A stretch of 64,000 nt of DNA from Halichondria panicea (Eukaryota > Porifera > Demospongiae > Suberitida > Halichondriidae): NCBI RefSeq assembly GCF_963675165.1, contig NC_087391.1, positions 3,522,646 through 3,586,645 of the forward strand, in the 5' to 3' direction. Below are positions 12,201 through 23,554 of this stretch, one piece after another. The notes under the pieces were generated by a model. It worked only from the letters and a program-made list of their open reading frames with translations. It was not told the origin of the DNA and made no database searches. Made by a program: the position numbers and the translations under genes. Positions within the stretch are counted from its first letter, which is position 1. Every line of letters starts with the position of its first letter.

Positions 12201-15200
12201 TTGTTTCATAGTGAAAGTGTATTCTCCCATGCCAATTTTAGTGCCTATAATTATTGTTGCTGTACATTGAGTAAGTGTTGTAATGCAATGCATCAAACAT
12301 GATAGGACGTCAATGTAAGACTGATCAGAGAGTTGAGAGCTGAGATCAAGCGGCTGAAAAAAGTTATCTCATCAGGGAACTTTGTAAGCATAATAATTAT
12401 ATTATAGTACGTGTGTGCTTATAGATCACACAGTAATGATCGGACTTATGTGCATGTACACATGTTTGGGCAATGGATCCAACAAGCATTATAGTTTATT
12501 TTCTGGGTCCACTCTATCATTCTCGAGCTTCCCAACTAAGAGTTTTGGAGCTGCTGTTCGCATGCATGTACGATGTTCTAAACTGTACGTATTACATAAT
12601 AGTCTAAATTAAGACTTCCAAACTGTACTCTGCACAGGAGGAGACTCGCGAGAGAAGTGGGAGTGACCTGTTGACTGAGTCCATACACAAAAAAGAGGAG
12701 CAGGTGCGATGGTACTAGCATTTAGTTGGACATTGCTGATCGTTTACATACACTCTTAGGTAGCTGTGTTGACCAAGTCATGGGCTGGCAAGTGGGACGG
12801 CATGAGTCAGATAATGGAGGTTCGAGTTAATGCACAACAATGTACTTTGACACCTTTACATTTTCAGTAGCGTTTTGCATAGTCATGTAGCATTCAACTG
12901 AGCTAGCTAGCTATATTGAGATGTTCTGCTAACCTTTATTAACTTTTTAATAGGAGAACCTACAGCTGCACACTGAGGGTGTCAAGACAACTGTAGCTAC
13001 TGAGAGACCTCACTTCCTAGCACTGGATGAATTGTCAGCAATGGGGTTCTTTATCTATCAGCTGCAGGTTAGTGTAATCTAACCGACATTAATAAAGGTT
13101 AATTGTGTTATATTCAATCCCCAGGAAGGAGAAACAACTATTGGATCAAAAGAGTGTACAACACTCCGTGACATCGGTAAATACTGTCCCACTACATGTA
13201 AATATCATTCCGCCCCAACACAAATCGCTCAAGTCTGAACGTCTGCCTGAAACATATGCAGCACATGACTGTCGATACTGCTGTAATGCGTCTTCGTTAG
13301 TGTTGTATTTAATTCGTTGACATTTATATCCTTAATTTACAGTGTTGAGTTCCACTGACATCCAGCCACATCACTGTGTGGTCAGCTGCAATGATCAGAG
13401 GGTGGATCTCACTAGACAGGATGGACACTGCTATGTCAACACACAGGAGGTGGCGGACAAGCGGCAGCTATTTCATGGTTAGAGGCGTCGATAATTATGT
13501 AACTGTTTTATAAACAATGTTTGTTCTGTAGGTGACATTGTTCAGTTTGGTCAGTCGACTATGTTTCGTTTCAACAATCTTTCTCAGGCCCCGGTAGTAG
13601 ATGCTGTAAGTCACTCTGTGTTGTTCATGTTTATACCAATCCTCGATCTGCTAAGCTGTCTCCGTTTTTTTTTCAAAGCCGGACATAATTATCTGACCTG
13701 CATGTGATAAAACCTCTGTTTGCTCATACCCGCTGTTACAGTAGGATGTACCTATACCGTACAATGTAGTCCACATACAAATATATAATTATATGTTTCA
13801 CAGATGATAAAGTCTTCTACGTTAAACCTATCAACTTTAAGGTATGTACATGTACGTATGTTCGTCTGCTAGTGTTATTAATTGAAGGTATGTCTACCAT
13901 GTACTACAGCAAAGAATCAGAACGGGAGAGACTGGAGAAAGAATACTCAGAAAGAATGGACACGCTTAGAGAAGAATTAATGAGAAAAAACGAGGAAGAG
14001 AAAGCTGCCCTCTATGAGCAATTGGACCAGCTTAAGCAGCAGCAAACCAGTAGAAGCAGTGATACCTCCACTTTATCAGTCACTGACATTGATGGATACA
14101 ACATGATGCAAAGCATAGGGATGGACGTTTCTAAGCGTGTGGTAGTGGGAGAGGAGGAGAAAGATGTCCTTAGTTACCAACGAATTGGCGATGAAGAAGA
14201 TGAAGTGTTTGAGAAGGGAACAAGTACTCCAATCATCAACGCTTTTAAATCTGAAGGTCTCCAGCCGGGATCAAGCTACACTGACACTTTCATCAACATT
14301 CATACTGAGAAAGAGAAAGCAAAAGGGTTACCTGAACAATCTCTATACAGGTGAATGAATCAGCCAATAATTTACATGTACCGTAGTTAACCTTCGAACC
14401 GCCCACCCCCTACTTTTGCCTGAAAGTCCTGTAGAGGTATCCAGCTAAGCCAAAAGATTGCAAACAATTTTAGCACTCCATACTAATAGTCCAATGAAAC
14501 TAGAAACTGAGTAGAAGCAATGAGCCAGAAACTAACTCCGAGTTATTGTGCACTTGCCTTTGTTTTTTTACTCCTGTCTTGATGTAACAGGTATAGCAAT
14601 CATAGTGTTAAACTACTACGACTCATAAACTAACAGGAGATATATAAGAGAGATAGACTAGCAAGAATGCAATGGAAGAGTTATAAAATGACTGACTCAG
14701 CTGGATCGAAAAGGCTCGGTTAAACGTATTCATGTGATTTATTGATGACCATTAATGACTACGGATGATGCGTGTCCAGCCTCCTCTGTCAGAGGTATAA
14801 AAAGCAGTCAGTCATCAGTCAATTTCCGAGTAATTAGCCTATTTGACCGGCCATTTAGCTACTTACTTAGTCATATTGTCCTAGGCCAAAGGTCATATAG
14901 TTGTGATGCGCATGCACACTAAAATAATGATCTCATAACAGCCATGTGTCTTTGTTCATTGCACAAGAGGAGGCCTAGATATTTATAGCTATGTAGCAGA
15001 GTGACAAGACCACTAGGCTTCCATTTTATGATCTAAGCATATATACTTTACCTTCCCTAAACCCTCCTTAGAAATTACTAAGGACATTGCATGGGTAATT
15101 TAGTGTCCGACCAATATCACCTGATGGCAGAACAAAATGTAGTATGCTAGGACAACTTGTCAGCAGATGTGTTATTTATACCTCTCCTCTGTTATTGTGC

Positions 15201-17881
15201 ATGCAACATGATGCAAGATTTTCACTGTGCACCTATTAAATAGCTAGCTAGCTAGCTCAGAAACGTGCATAAAAAAGACTTTAAAAACTTAATAGTACTA
15301 GCTATAACAAGTTCGATCTATCCTAGAACAGACATCAAGCGTTGATGAGACTGTTTCCTTTGAACACTAGAACACATGTATGTATATATTTGATGTTGCA
15401 TGCTTGTTGCATAAATTTAATATGTATGTGTCAGTCAATGCATGTACATGTATAGATGTATATAGTATACACTTTAGCTCTAAATGTTTGGCCTTGTACC
15501 CGGTTTTCAATATAGATAGATATTACCAAGAGGAACTCTTGATATTACATATTGAGCCCTATACAGTCAGTAATATATAAATGAACAATAATGCGAAAGT
15601 GTTGCATTGTCACATTTAGTAGCCTCAGTTCGTTCATAGGTACTCCTACGTGGACGTTTACATGTACTTTTCATTCCAGCTTGAACGTCTCAAGTGCTAG
15701 TGGGGTTAAGTCTGATGATGAGCTTGATTTTGGCTCTGAGAACAGTGCTGAAGAAATGAATTCTCCTGGAGCCACTGGTGGTGTCTTTGTGCCTACAGCT
15801 GTAGTTGATGAGAGAAATGTTTTTGTTGATGATAGGTAGGTGTGTATGCATGTAGTATCTACACATTATGTATAATTATACAGTGGAACCTCCGAATAAA
15901 GGACAGTTTGGGAGCATGCAGAGACAAAACACTATTTATAGCTATATTATATCATAATTATAGTACATGGTGTGGACCCTATTTCTGTAATTCAAGAAGC
16001 TAAGGAACTTACATACATGTACTGAAATCAAAGAATATTTATGCCATTAATCAACAATAACATTAGATAATCTACCATAATTAATTATTGGACATAAAAT
16101 GTGTGTGTGGTTTTCTGGTTGTCCGTAATAAGAGGCGGTTTTGCATAGAGTGAGTCAGTTGGGAGCACGAAGCTTGTCCGCCGTCCGGAATCAAGAAGGT
16201 CTGCTCGCGATTCTGGGTGGTTACTTTTGTGTAATTGTGATTTCAATCCTGTGCCATAACTGTATTGTGAGAGATTTTCCTCTAAAAGGAGGGTCTGTTA
16301 TTGGAGGTTCCACTGTACATGTACGTAGTTATAGTTGCACTGTATAGTTATAATTATGCAAGTAATGTGTGCATGCATGCTGTTTAGCAGTTTCTCTTTC
16401 GTAGTGAAAAGGATGAACTTAAGCGAAAAGTGGGTGAACTGGAGTTTGAATTGCAAAAGAAAGTGAGTGGTGAACATTTCCTGTACGTGCAAGTATGCTC
16501 TTTACCCCGTACCTTTGAACAGGATTTCGAACGGAGTGTTCGAAGGAGATCTCACGCATTTGGAGAGTTTGATTCCCCCAAGATTCCACGTAACTGCTTC
16601 AAGAGAGGCCGTTCAAGTTCAATGCGGTCACTTTCAACAGCACTCATCATTGACATCCCAGATGTCGCCTTGAGGGGAAATGGATTTGGATCGTATCATG
16701 TCTTCATTGTTAAGGTAAAACATCCTTATTGTACCACTGACTATTAGCTATGTAGAACAATTATCATATACCCACTATTAATATTTTATAGTGACTGAAC
16801 CAAAGCTAAGACGTTTTGCCAATTGATTGTTTTACCCCAGATTGAGCTAGGTAAAGAAAATTGGGAGATTTTCAGATCATACAACCAGTTCAGCGGACTT
16901 CATGATACCCTTAAATCAAAGTATCCTGAGGTATCAATATTACATTACTGTAACTGTACTATAGTAATTCTGACTTGTATTTTAGCTTTCGAGTTTAAAG
17001 CTTCCTCCATCAAAGTGGATAGGAGCGAAGAAACCAGCTTTTGTTGAGCAAAGACGGAAAGAGTTGAAGGTGAGTGTATACATTTACATGGTTGTACAGT
17101 ATAGGTGTACTCTGACCTAAGCATGCATGCATGTATATGCATGCATGTGTGTGTTAATAATAGATTGGTGAACAATTATGCATAAATTTTAAGGGTAGGG
17201 AGTGAGGCAAGTAGATACACAACATGTACATGCAGTGGAACCTCTCTTAACACCAATAACTCTCAAGAATATGGCTTCAGCTTTAGCATAACCTCCCAGC
17301 TAGAACGGACCATCCTTAATCAGCCTGAGACATAATTATGTCATACAAAGCTATAATGATTTATAACTTGTATAAACTAGAGAAACAGTAAGTATGTTAG
17401 CAAATTTCCCAGGTTTATTCGTAATAGGATTTCCTTATGAAACCGTGGCATCAAATTTAAATCTCTCAACTAAGACCACCGCTCTAAGGGCTAAAAAGCT
17501 GCATGTTCCCCAATGTTTTGTTTTTATGTATGTTAATTCCACTGTCCAAGACAGTCACACTGTACATTATTTTCTGGTAGAGACCCATTTCTGTTTCATA
17601 CGTGTAGGTGTATATATATACCTTCAATCCTTGTTGGCTATCTGCATGTTCCCCAATGTTTTGTTTTTTTAATTCCACTGTCCAGACAGTCACACTGTAC
17701 ATTATTTTTTGGTAGACCCGTTTCTGTTTCATACGTGTAGGTGTACCTTCAATCCTTGTTGGCTATCTGCATGAACCTCGCAGAATGTCCACTATACGAC
17801 CCAGTGGGCAGACGATTATCGAAAAGAAGACTATTAAAACTTAACCCTTTTTTTGACGATGGATCATATATTATATTATGA
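9202..17881 (+). CDS. KIF16B: Kinesin-3 with PX domain, KIF16B (SNX23) orthologue
   Basis: This is a plus-end motor that carries early endosomes by binding PI3P through its PX domain. Twenty-eight exons were traced from ATG 9202 ([14 protein letters not shown]) to TGA 17881. The motor spans about residues 1-388, with P-loop GQTGSGKT near 100-107, switch [12 protein letters not shown], switch II VDLAGS and the neck [15 protein letters not shown]. An FHA domain covers about 430-555, then an acidic, coiled-coil region (exon 13910-14350), then a PX domain (exons 16523-17069) with W-x-IFRSYNQF and LPPSK. The last exon, 17784-17881, ends with LNPFFDDG, as in KIF16B. One exon for the end of the PX fold was not found: exons to 17069 total exactly 908 codons and the last exon starts in another phase, so a piece is missing from my model. 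The coiled coil is much shorter than in human KIF16B (about 1300 residues). Confidence 0.93.
14430..14535. repeat. Repeat segment in KIF16B intron, inverted copy of 7120-7230
   Basis: GTATCCAGCTAAGCCAAAAG, TTTTAGCACTCCAT and GAAACTAGAAACTGAGTAG occur here, and their complements occur in order at 7120-7230. It lies in the 1.3-kb intron 14351-15679, the largest of KIF16B. The rest of that intron (14536-15679) shows nothing recognisable. Confidence 0.6.
15880..16318. mobile_element. MITE, family D (CAGTGGAACCTCC ends, pogo/Tigger-like)
   Basis: The left end ACAGTGGAACCTCCGAATAA is mirrored by TATTGGAGGTTCCACTGT at the right. The end sequence resembles those of pogo/Tigger elements (recalled, not searched). 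It lies in a KIF16B intron. A related end starts at 17234. Similar elements are at 25965-26218, 48247-48621 and 52129-52387. Confidence 0.65.
17502..17771 (+). repeat. Two-copy tandem duplication next to last KIF16B exon
   Basis: A unit of about 130-140 bases starting GCATGTTCCCCAATGTTTTG and ending CCTTGTTGGCTATCT occurs twice (about 17502-17642 and 17643-17771). The copies differ by small indels such as an extra ATATATAT. The second copy ends about 12 bases before the acceptor of the last KIF16B exon, so the duplication sits in the region where the missing PX exon would be expected. Confidence 0.8.
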
Positions 17882-18707
17882 CCAATAATATTCTTGTTTG
17901 TTTATATACTTTGTTCACGCATGATACTTTGCTGTAATTGTACAACCAACCATTTTTGTATTAATTACCACATTACTTTTATTTAAGTATATCGGGAGGT
18001 TTGCATGTAGATCTAGATCCAAGACATTGATTCGTGATAAATCCCTTACTTCTGATAGTACAATATTTTGACTTAATAATAAGCGGTTAATTACTTCGGT
18101 GCATACTACGATGTTAAAGGACATCGGTTAATTACGTTCTGGTGCAGAGAGCTTGCACTCCTAGACCACATTCAAACTCATCGAAACGTATTCACAAGTA
18201 TATGTATTTAAAATTAATTTGGTAGATCTTTCTTGGTCACTGCCCACAGCTTATCTACAGTGCTCTTGTAGTTGAATATCATTCAAAGTTGAACATCGTG
18301 GTTGAAAAAACAATTTTTTAAAATGCGTTCTAGCACAGACTTAATTTACAATGTTAGCGAATTTGTAAACTTAAGTCCACGCTAATTTTGTTAAGAAAAA
18401 TGCATGTACGAGTATAATTATGCTAAGCAAGCTAGCCCTTTTTTCATCTGTATCTGACTCCAACTTTCCATTCAACCTTAAATCATACTTGTACATCTCT
18501 TTTTGAATTTGCTACAAATCCGCCAAAATTAGTACCCAAAACAGAAATTACTACCTGTAACCTTAAGGTAGCATTTCTTTACATGTATACTTAATAATTC
18601 ACCAGAACAATTCCAAGTGAGCTGCAAAGCACAGAATGAAATTATGTGAACATAAATAATTATATCCATACAATTGAGCGAGGAGTGTATTCCACAACAG
18701 CAGTAAA
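17882..18707. other. Convergent intergenic gap, KIF16B and IGHMBP2 3' ends
   Basis: The stop codons of the two genes face each other here. The interval is AT-rich and has no open frame of note. It should contain both 3' untranslated regions and polyadenylation sites, but I could not place them with confidence. No mobile element was recognised. Confidence 0.5.
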
Positions 18708-21700
18708 TTATGATAGTGTACGTGGATTGCCTTTTTTTGACATCTTATCGATTTTGCTGTGAAGTTTCTTCTGCAGTCTAGCTCTGTCAACATTGCTTGA
18801 GGTACTACTTCTTATAGACTTGCTGCTTGCTGACATTCTGGCACTTCTCTTCGCGGCATCTCCACATCCATGCACTTCAGGCAGGCTATGCTCCACACAA
18901 TGCCTCCGAGAGCAGTGACGACACTTTACACTGAACAGTTTGATACTTTTTTTACACTTGGAATGAGCACACGTTGAGTCCAGTTTACTCATTTCTGAAA
19001 TTAGTGAATCAAGATCTTCACTAGAGTTTTTTGTTATCACTTTCTGTTCTGGCTTTTTTTTAACACTAGTTTTCCTCTGGTTAGATGATGCTGTAGATGA
19101 TGCGTTAGTGACGTTGCTGATTTCTAAACAATCGCTGACATCAGTCCGTACAAGTCTATCACCTGTTGTGCCGGCTTTTATATTGGCAACAGTTTTACAG
19201 GAGTCAGTTTCAGCAGCGGTGATCTCTAAAATTATACAAACGTTCAGCTGATTGACGAATTGTAAAATTTACCTTCAATAACAGAAACTGGAGAAGAATA
19301 CTGGGATCTCTTTTTCTGCACTTCAATAAACCTCTCACTTCCTTCTCCTCTACTCTCATGAAGCAAGCCCATTCTCTCACTTATCTACGATCAATCAATC
19401 AATAGTCATTGTAAATGTTGTCAGGCGTATTAAAGACTAACTTCATGGATGATTCTGCGTTCATTGCCCGTCAAAGAACTTGAGAATGTCAGTATAGTTG
19501 TGGGTCCATCGCAAAACTCTGAGAGCATGATCTCAAAAGAAGTAGTCTCTGTCAGCTGGTTTGGAACACTGTTCCTATAGTGTTCACATTATAAATAACC
19601 AGCGAGCAGGTGAGGTCACTTACCCCCATTTGACGGTGCTAGACAGGCTGGATGTTACTGTATTGTTTGCTTTAGAATGATGTTTGTCTTTACTTGTTCT
19701 TTTAAGTGAAGAGCTTGGATCCATGCTATGTGGCTTGCTTTTCGGTGAGGGAGGTGTATGGTAGCTCCCACTCTCAAAACTGGGGTCTATGCATGGGGCA
19801 AAAAATTCAGCAAAATGTATGTACATGGAGTTTGAGTGGCATGTACCAACAATTTACTACAACGGACATTATAATATAATACCATTTATGTATTCTTGAG
19901 CACTCCATACTTCCCCGTGCTGGTGACAGTAGTCTACTAGCTCTTTGATGAAGCACTCCTGTGATATGGTGCTAGAGTCTCCAATGAGCACGAGGTGGCG
20001 TCTAGCTCTAGTGACAGCCACATTGGTCCGTCTGCTTTCACGCAGAAACCCATACTCACCTGTTGAAACACATGGTACTAAATATGCAAGGAGTTACGTC
20101 TCCCATATCGTGCAATTGTGAGGACGTGCACTTTAAAAAGTTGACAGTCCAACAATTAAGTAATAGGTAATTTAAGGACATTAAGCTTACAGTAATTTAC
20201 GTAGGCTATATAATCACTTTCGGTAAAAACTACCTTTATTGTTGGAGCGAGTGAACGAGATGACCACTACCTCCTTTTCTCGACCTTGGAAACCATCCAC
20301 TGTGTGCACCTCAATGGAAGACATTGGGTTACCAATAAACACCAACCGCTTTCTTATCAGTTCAACCTGTTGGCAGACAAGTTATCTTTGCAAATATAAT
20401 AATAGTAGCACGCAACTGAAAATGTGACTAAGCAATAATTATAAACAATTGTACTCCTGGGGATAGTGACAGATAAGAAAGTGAATATAATATTATACTG
20501 AAGCACTGTACACGTATTACAATTAAATGTGCAGGGTACAGCAACATGTGCAGGGTTTCTTTCAGGATTTTGCACACGTAGGTGAAAATGTGGGTTCTAA
20601 ATAATAAGCGGGTTATTGTAAATATCAAGCAGGTGATCGACAATGCAAGTAGACTTGCTCCAAGTGAGTGTAAATTAACCAGCTAACTTGCACTGAAATA
20701 AACCCTGATGTGTAACTATAATATGTATATAATTATAATTATACATACTTGTAGACTATATGGAGCAATGACGGCCAACTGAGTGGAGGAGAGTCCAGCA
20801 CCAACCAGGGCCTTCAGATGATGCACCACCAGATCGGCCTCACCTGAGAGAGAAAACATACCATGTATGTACACGTACTGTACATGCACAATCACAATTA
20901 ATTTTTGTACTCGATAAAAGTATAATATACGTACTACTACAATGTAGTACATGATATCAAGTCATCACTTTCTACCTCAAATATCAACTCAATCAGGACA
21001 CACCTTCATTTCCCTTGGACTGCTCATCTTGTGTTTCTAATTCTGTCATGTGACAGCCTGCGGTGTCTATGAATACTAGGGGGATGTTAGTCAGCTGGTC
21101 AGCATACACCCCGTCTAGATCACTGTAAAAATGAAAAGAATATGGCCATATAAGCTACTCACACCTTTGTAATGAGGAACCAACCTTAGAGTATGTTCGG
21201 AGACAGAAAAATGTGGTTGTAACTTGTCTTTGTAGAAGAATTTTGAAGAACAAGACATTATGTGCTTGTGCATTCTGAAACAGAAAAGCAGAAACACATT
21301 TTAATAAATACCTATAATCAGTAAATAATTCTGACCACACCTGTACTGGACGGTGAGCACGGTAGTGATATTGTCTTGGTAGAGCTCAATTACTCTCTCC
21401 ATCAAACTGAGGGACAAGCCATTCTCAGCGGCTCTGCATCAAAAGACTACCTAATCAGCTGCAAGCAATGAATTGGCTAGCACTTACTCTTTGGAAAGGA
21501 TGGTGGGTGGCAGCTGCTTATGGTCCCCTGCTAACACACACTTAGGGGAGTGAAGAAGAGGAATCCAGCAACCAGCCTCCACTGCCTATACATGTAGGTG
21601 TTGAAAGCAGGCGTACATAGTTACATTTACATGGCAACGATAACTAACCTGGGCACACTCATCAATGACAGTCAGTCCAAAATGGGTTTTAGGAAGATGT

Positions 21701-23370
21701 CTATATATTTATAGATACATAATAATTAAATCATAACGATCAACGTATATATTATAATTATATAGCCTCGAAAATACAGCATAAAAAAGGCATAGAAAGC
21801 CTACTTCAAAGGACCTTCCAGTGAGGCCCCTGTAGTTGTGGACAAGATCACATCAGCACCTTTTAGCAAATCCTTAATAGCTCTCTACACGAAAAAATTA
21901 AATACGGAAAGTCAACAAAAGGAATATACAGAACCTGTTCCCTGTTTTGTAGCTCTTTCCGCAAGATTTTTAGTTCACCTCTCCATTTGCTTCTATCAGC
22001 TGAACCACGACTTTGATGAAGGCTTGTCTATTTAAGGCATTAAAATAAGCACACGCAGGCAGGTAAAAGGACTTACAAGAGCTTTTTTGATGTCCTTGCG
22101 GACATCCATAATGATTTGAGCAGAGTCTACACTGTGTAGCAATGCATCTAGTGACAGTCTCTGTATCGATTCAGATAGTCTGGCAGGGTGACCAAGTCTT
22201 ACCACCTTCAATCAGGATATACTTTGTAGATACATACCAGAAAGTTTAATCCTCACGCTTACCCTGGCATTCCCTTGTGCTAGGCGCTCTACCATGTTAT
22301 CAACAGCAATATTGGAAGGGGCACATGCCAACACCTACATGTATATAGGCATAAATATTAGCTAATCTGATATATTATTGCTGATGGCACTCACCTTTTG
22401 CCCCAGTTTGACAGACTGTAGAATGAGTTCCACCAAAGTGGTGGTCTTGCCTGTGCCTGGAGGGCCATGGATCACAGCTACATCAGGCCGGGAAAGCGCA
22501 AACAAAACTGATATTCTCTGACTCTCATTTAAACTTTTGTTGATGAAGGAAAACTGTGTATTCATGTCTTTCATCATAAGATTCTTTTTCAAGGTAGGTT
22601 GTAAAAGTTCATGCACTGTACCTGTTCCGCTTCAGTTGAACAGGATAACATTGCGACAAATCTTGGGTCTGGAGGACTTAACACTTGCTCTCCAAACAGA
22701 ACTCTTGCTAGATGCTGACATCTTTTACCAGTTCTCAGATCTTCAAGAGCTCTGCAGTGATTTTACAAGTTAACAGTGATAGCCAAACAGTATATGGAAG
22801 CTGACCTCTTCATCCTACGGTAGGTAACATCATTGGCGAGCTTTATCACAACAAGAGCTCCATCGTGTGCAGTCAGGTCCAAAGAGTTGTCAATTTGGTC
22901 GAATGCCACTGCTAGTGAGATTTTGTCTTTGCGCAACACTATCCCCGATAGATCATTGTCTGACACTGGTTTTCCACGGGAATACACACCAACAATATCC
23001 CCTACACAACACACAAAAATGAGTGTACTATAATCATTCAGTCTTTACAGGAACCTGAAGTGATAGACGTGGATGGCAATTGCTTGTGACCAGCTAAACT
23101 TGGCTCAAGGGTGACCACAAGTCTACCGTACAGTCCTATGTGTTGGGAGCCAACCTAGTCAGTGCAGAGAGTGATATGATACAACATGGCATAGGAATAG
23201 ACACTTTTATGTACATGTAGTCTTGAGAGACAAATCCCATGAGACTCCAACTTGGATAGACATTCCATCTGTTTGGACACATTTTCCAGGCTCTCCAATG
23301 TCTCAGCATCTCTCTCTAAAGTAATTAGCTGCAAAGTTTTATCAATAAAAGACTCCATTATATCTGACAT
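18708..23370 (-). CDS. IGHMBP2: IGHMBP2/SMUBP2, UPF1-like SF1 helicase
   Basis: This is a 5'-to-3' RNA/DNA helicase of the UPF1 group, associated with ribosomes and tRNA-related factors; human mutations cause SMARD1. Twenty-one exons total 2898 bases, exactly 965 codons plus stop (human about 993). The chosen start gives [20 protein letters not shown], close to the human N-terminus. A beta-barrel region holds [11 protein letters not shown] and [12 protein letters not shown]. Helicase motif [10 protein letters not shown] lies near residue 224, motif II DECAQ near 385, TVQYRMH near 460, and DGFQGREKE near 578, with VAVTRARRH after it. An R3H domain spans exons 19442-19574 and 19273-19384. A C-terminal AN1 zinc finger (about 878-913) has the full C-x4-C-x10-C-x2-C-x4-C-x2-H-x5-H-x-C pattern. 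One intron (22554-22621) is only 68 bases. It faces NXF1 across 184 bases. Confidence 0.96.
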
Positions 23371-23554
23371 AAAAGTCTTGACAGAGTAGTAATCAAAGTA
23401 CATGTAGCCTGTCTATCTAGGTAAAGATCGTCGCACGAGAATGCACCCACGTGGTCATAAATTCAATTCACCTATGACCCATTGTGTTATTCTCTGCTGG
23501 TAAACTTTTGATTTCAAGTACTTTAAGAGTGTGCGGCACTCTACAAGTTGCAGA
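23371..23554. promoter_or_regulatory. Divergent promoter interval, IGHMBP2 / NXF1
   Basis: Only 184 bases separate the two start codons, so 5' UTRs and core promoters of both genes must lie here. No TATA motif is evident in a convincing position. A CACGTGG-type E-box (CCCACGTGGTC) lies near 23446. The bidirectional role is inferred from layout. Confidence 0.6.

Noticed and set aside
17394-17732. Frames on both strands near the end of KIF16B
   Set aside because: They are produced by the tandem duplication and show no PX-like sequence.
22537-22773. Plus frame of 78 codons
   Set aside because: It is the antisense shadow of IGHMBP2 exons 22622-22751 and 22395-22553.
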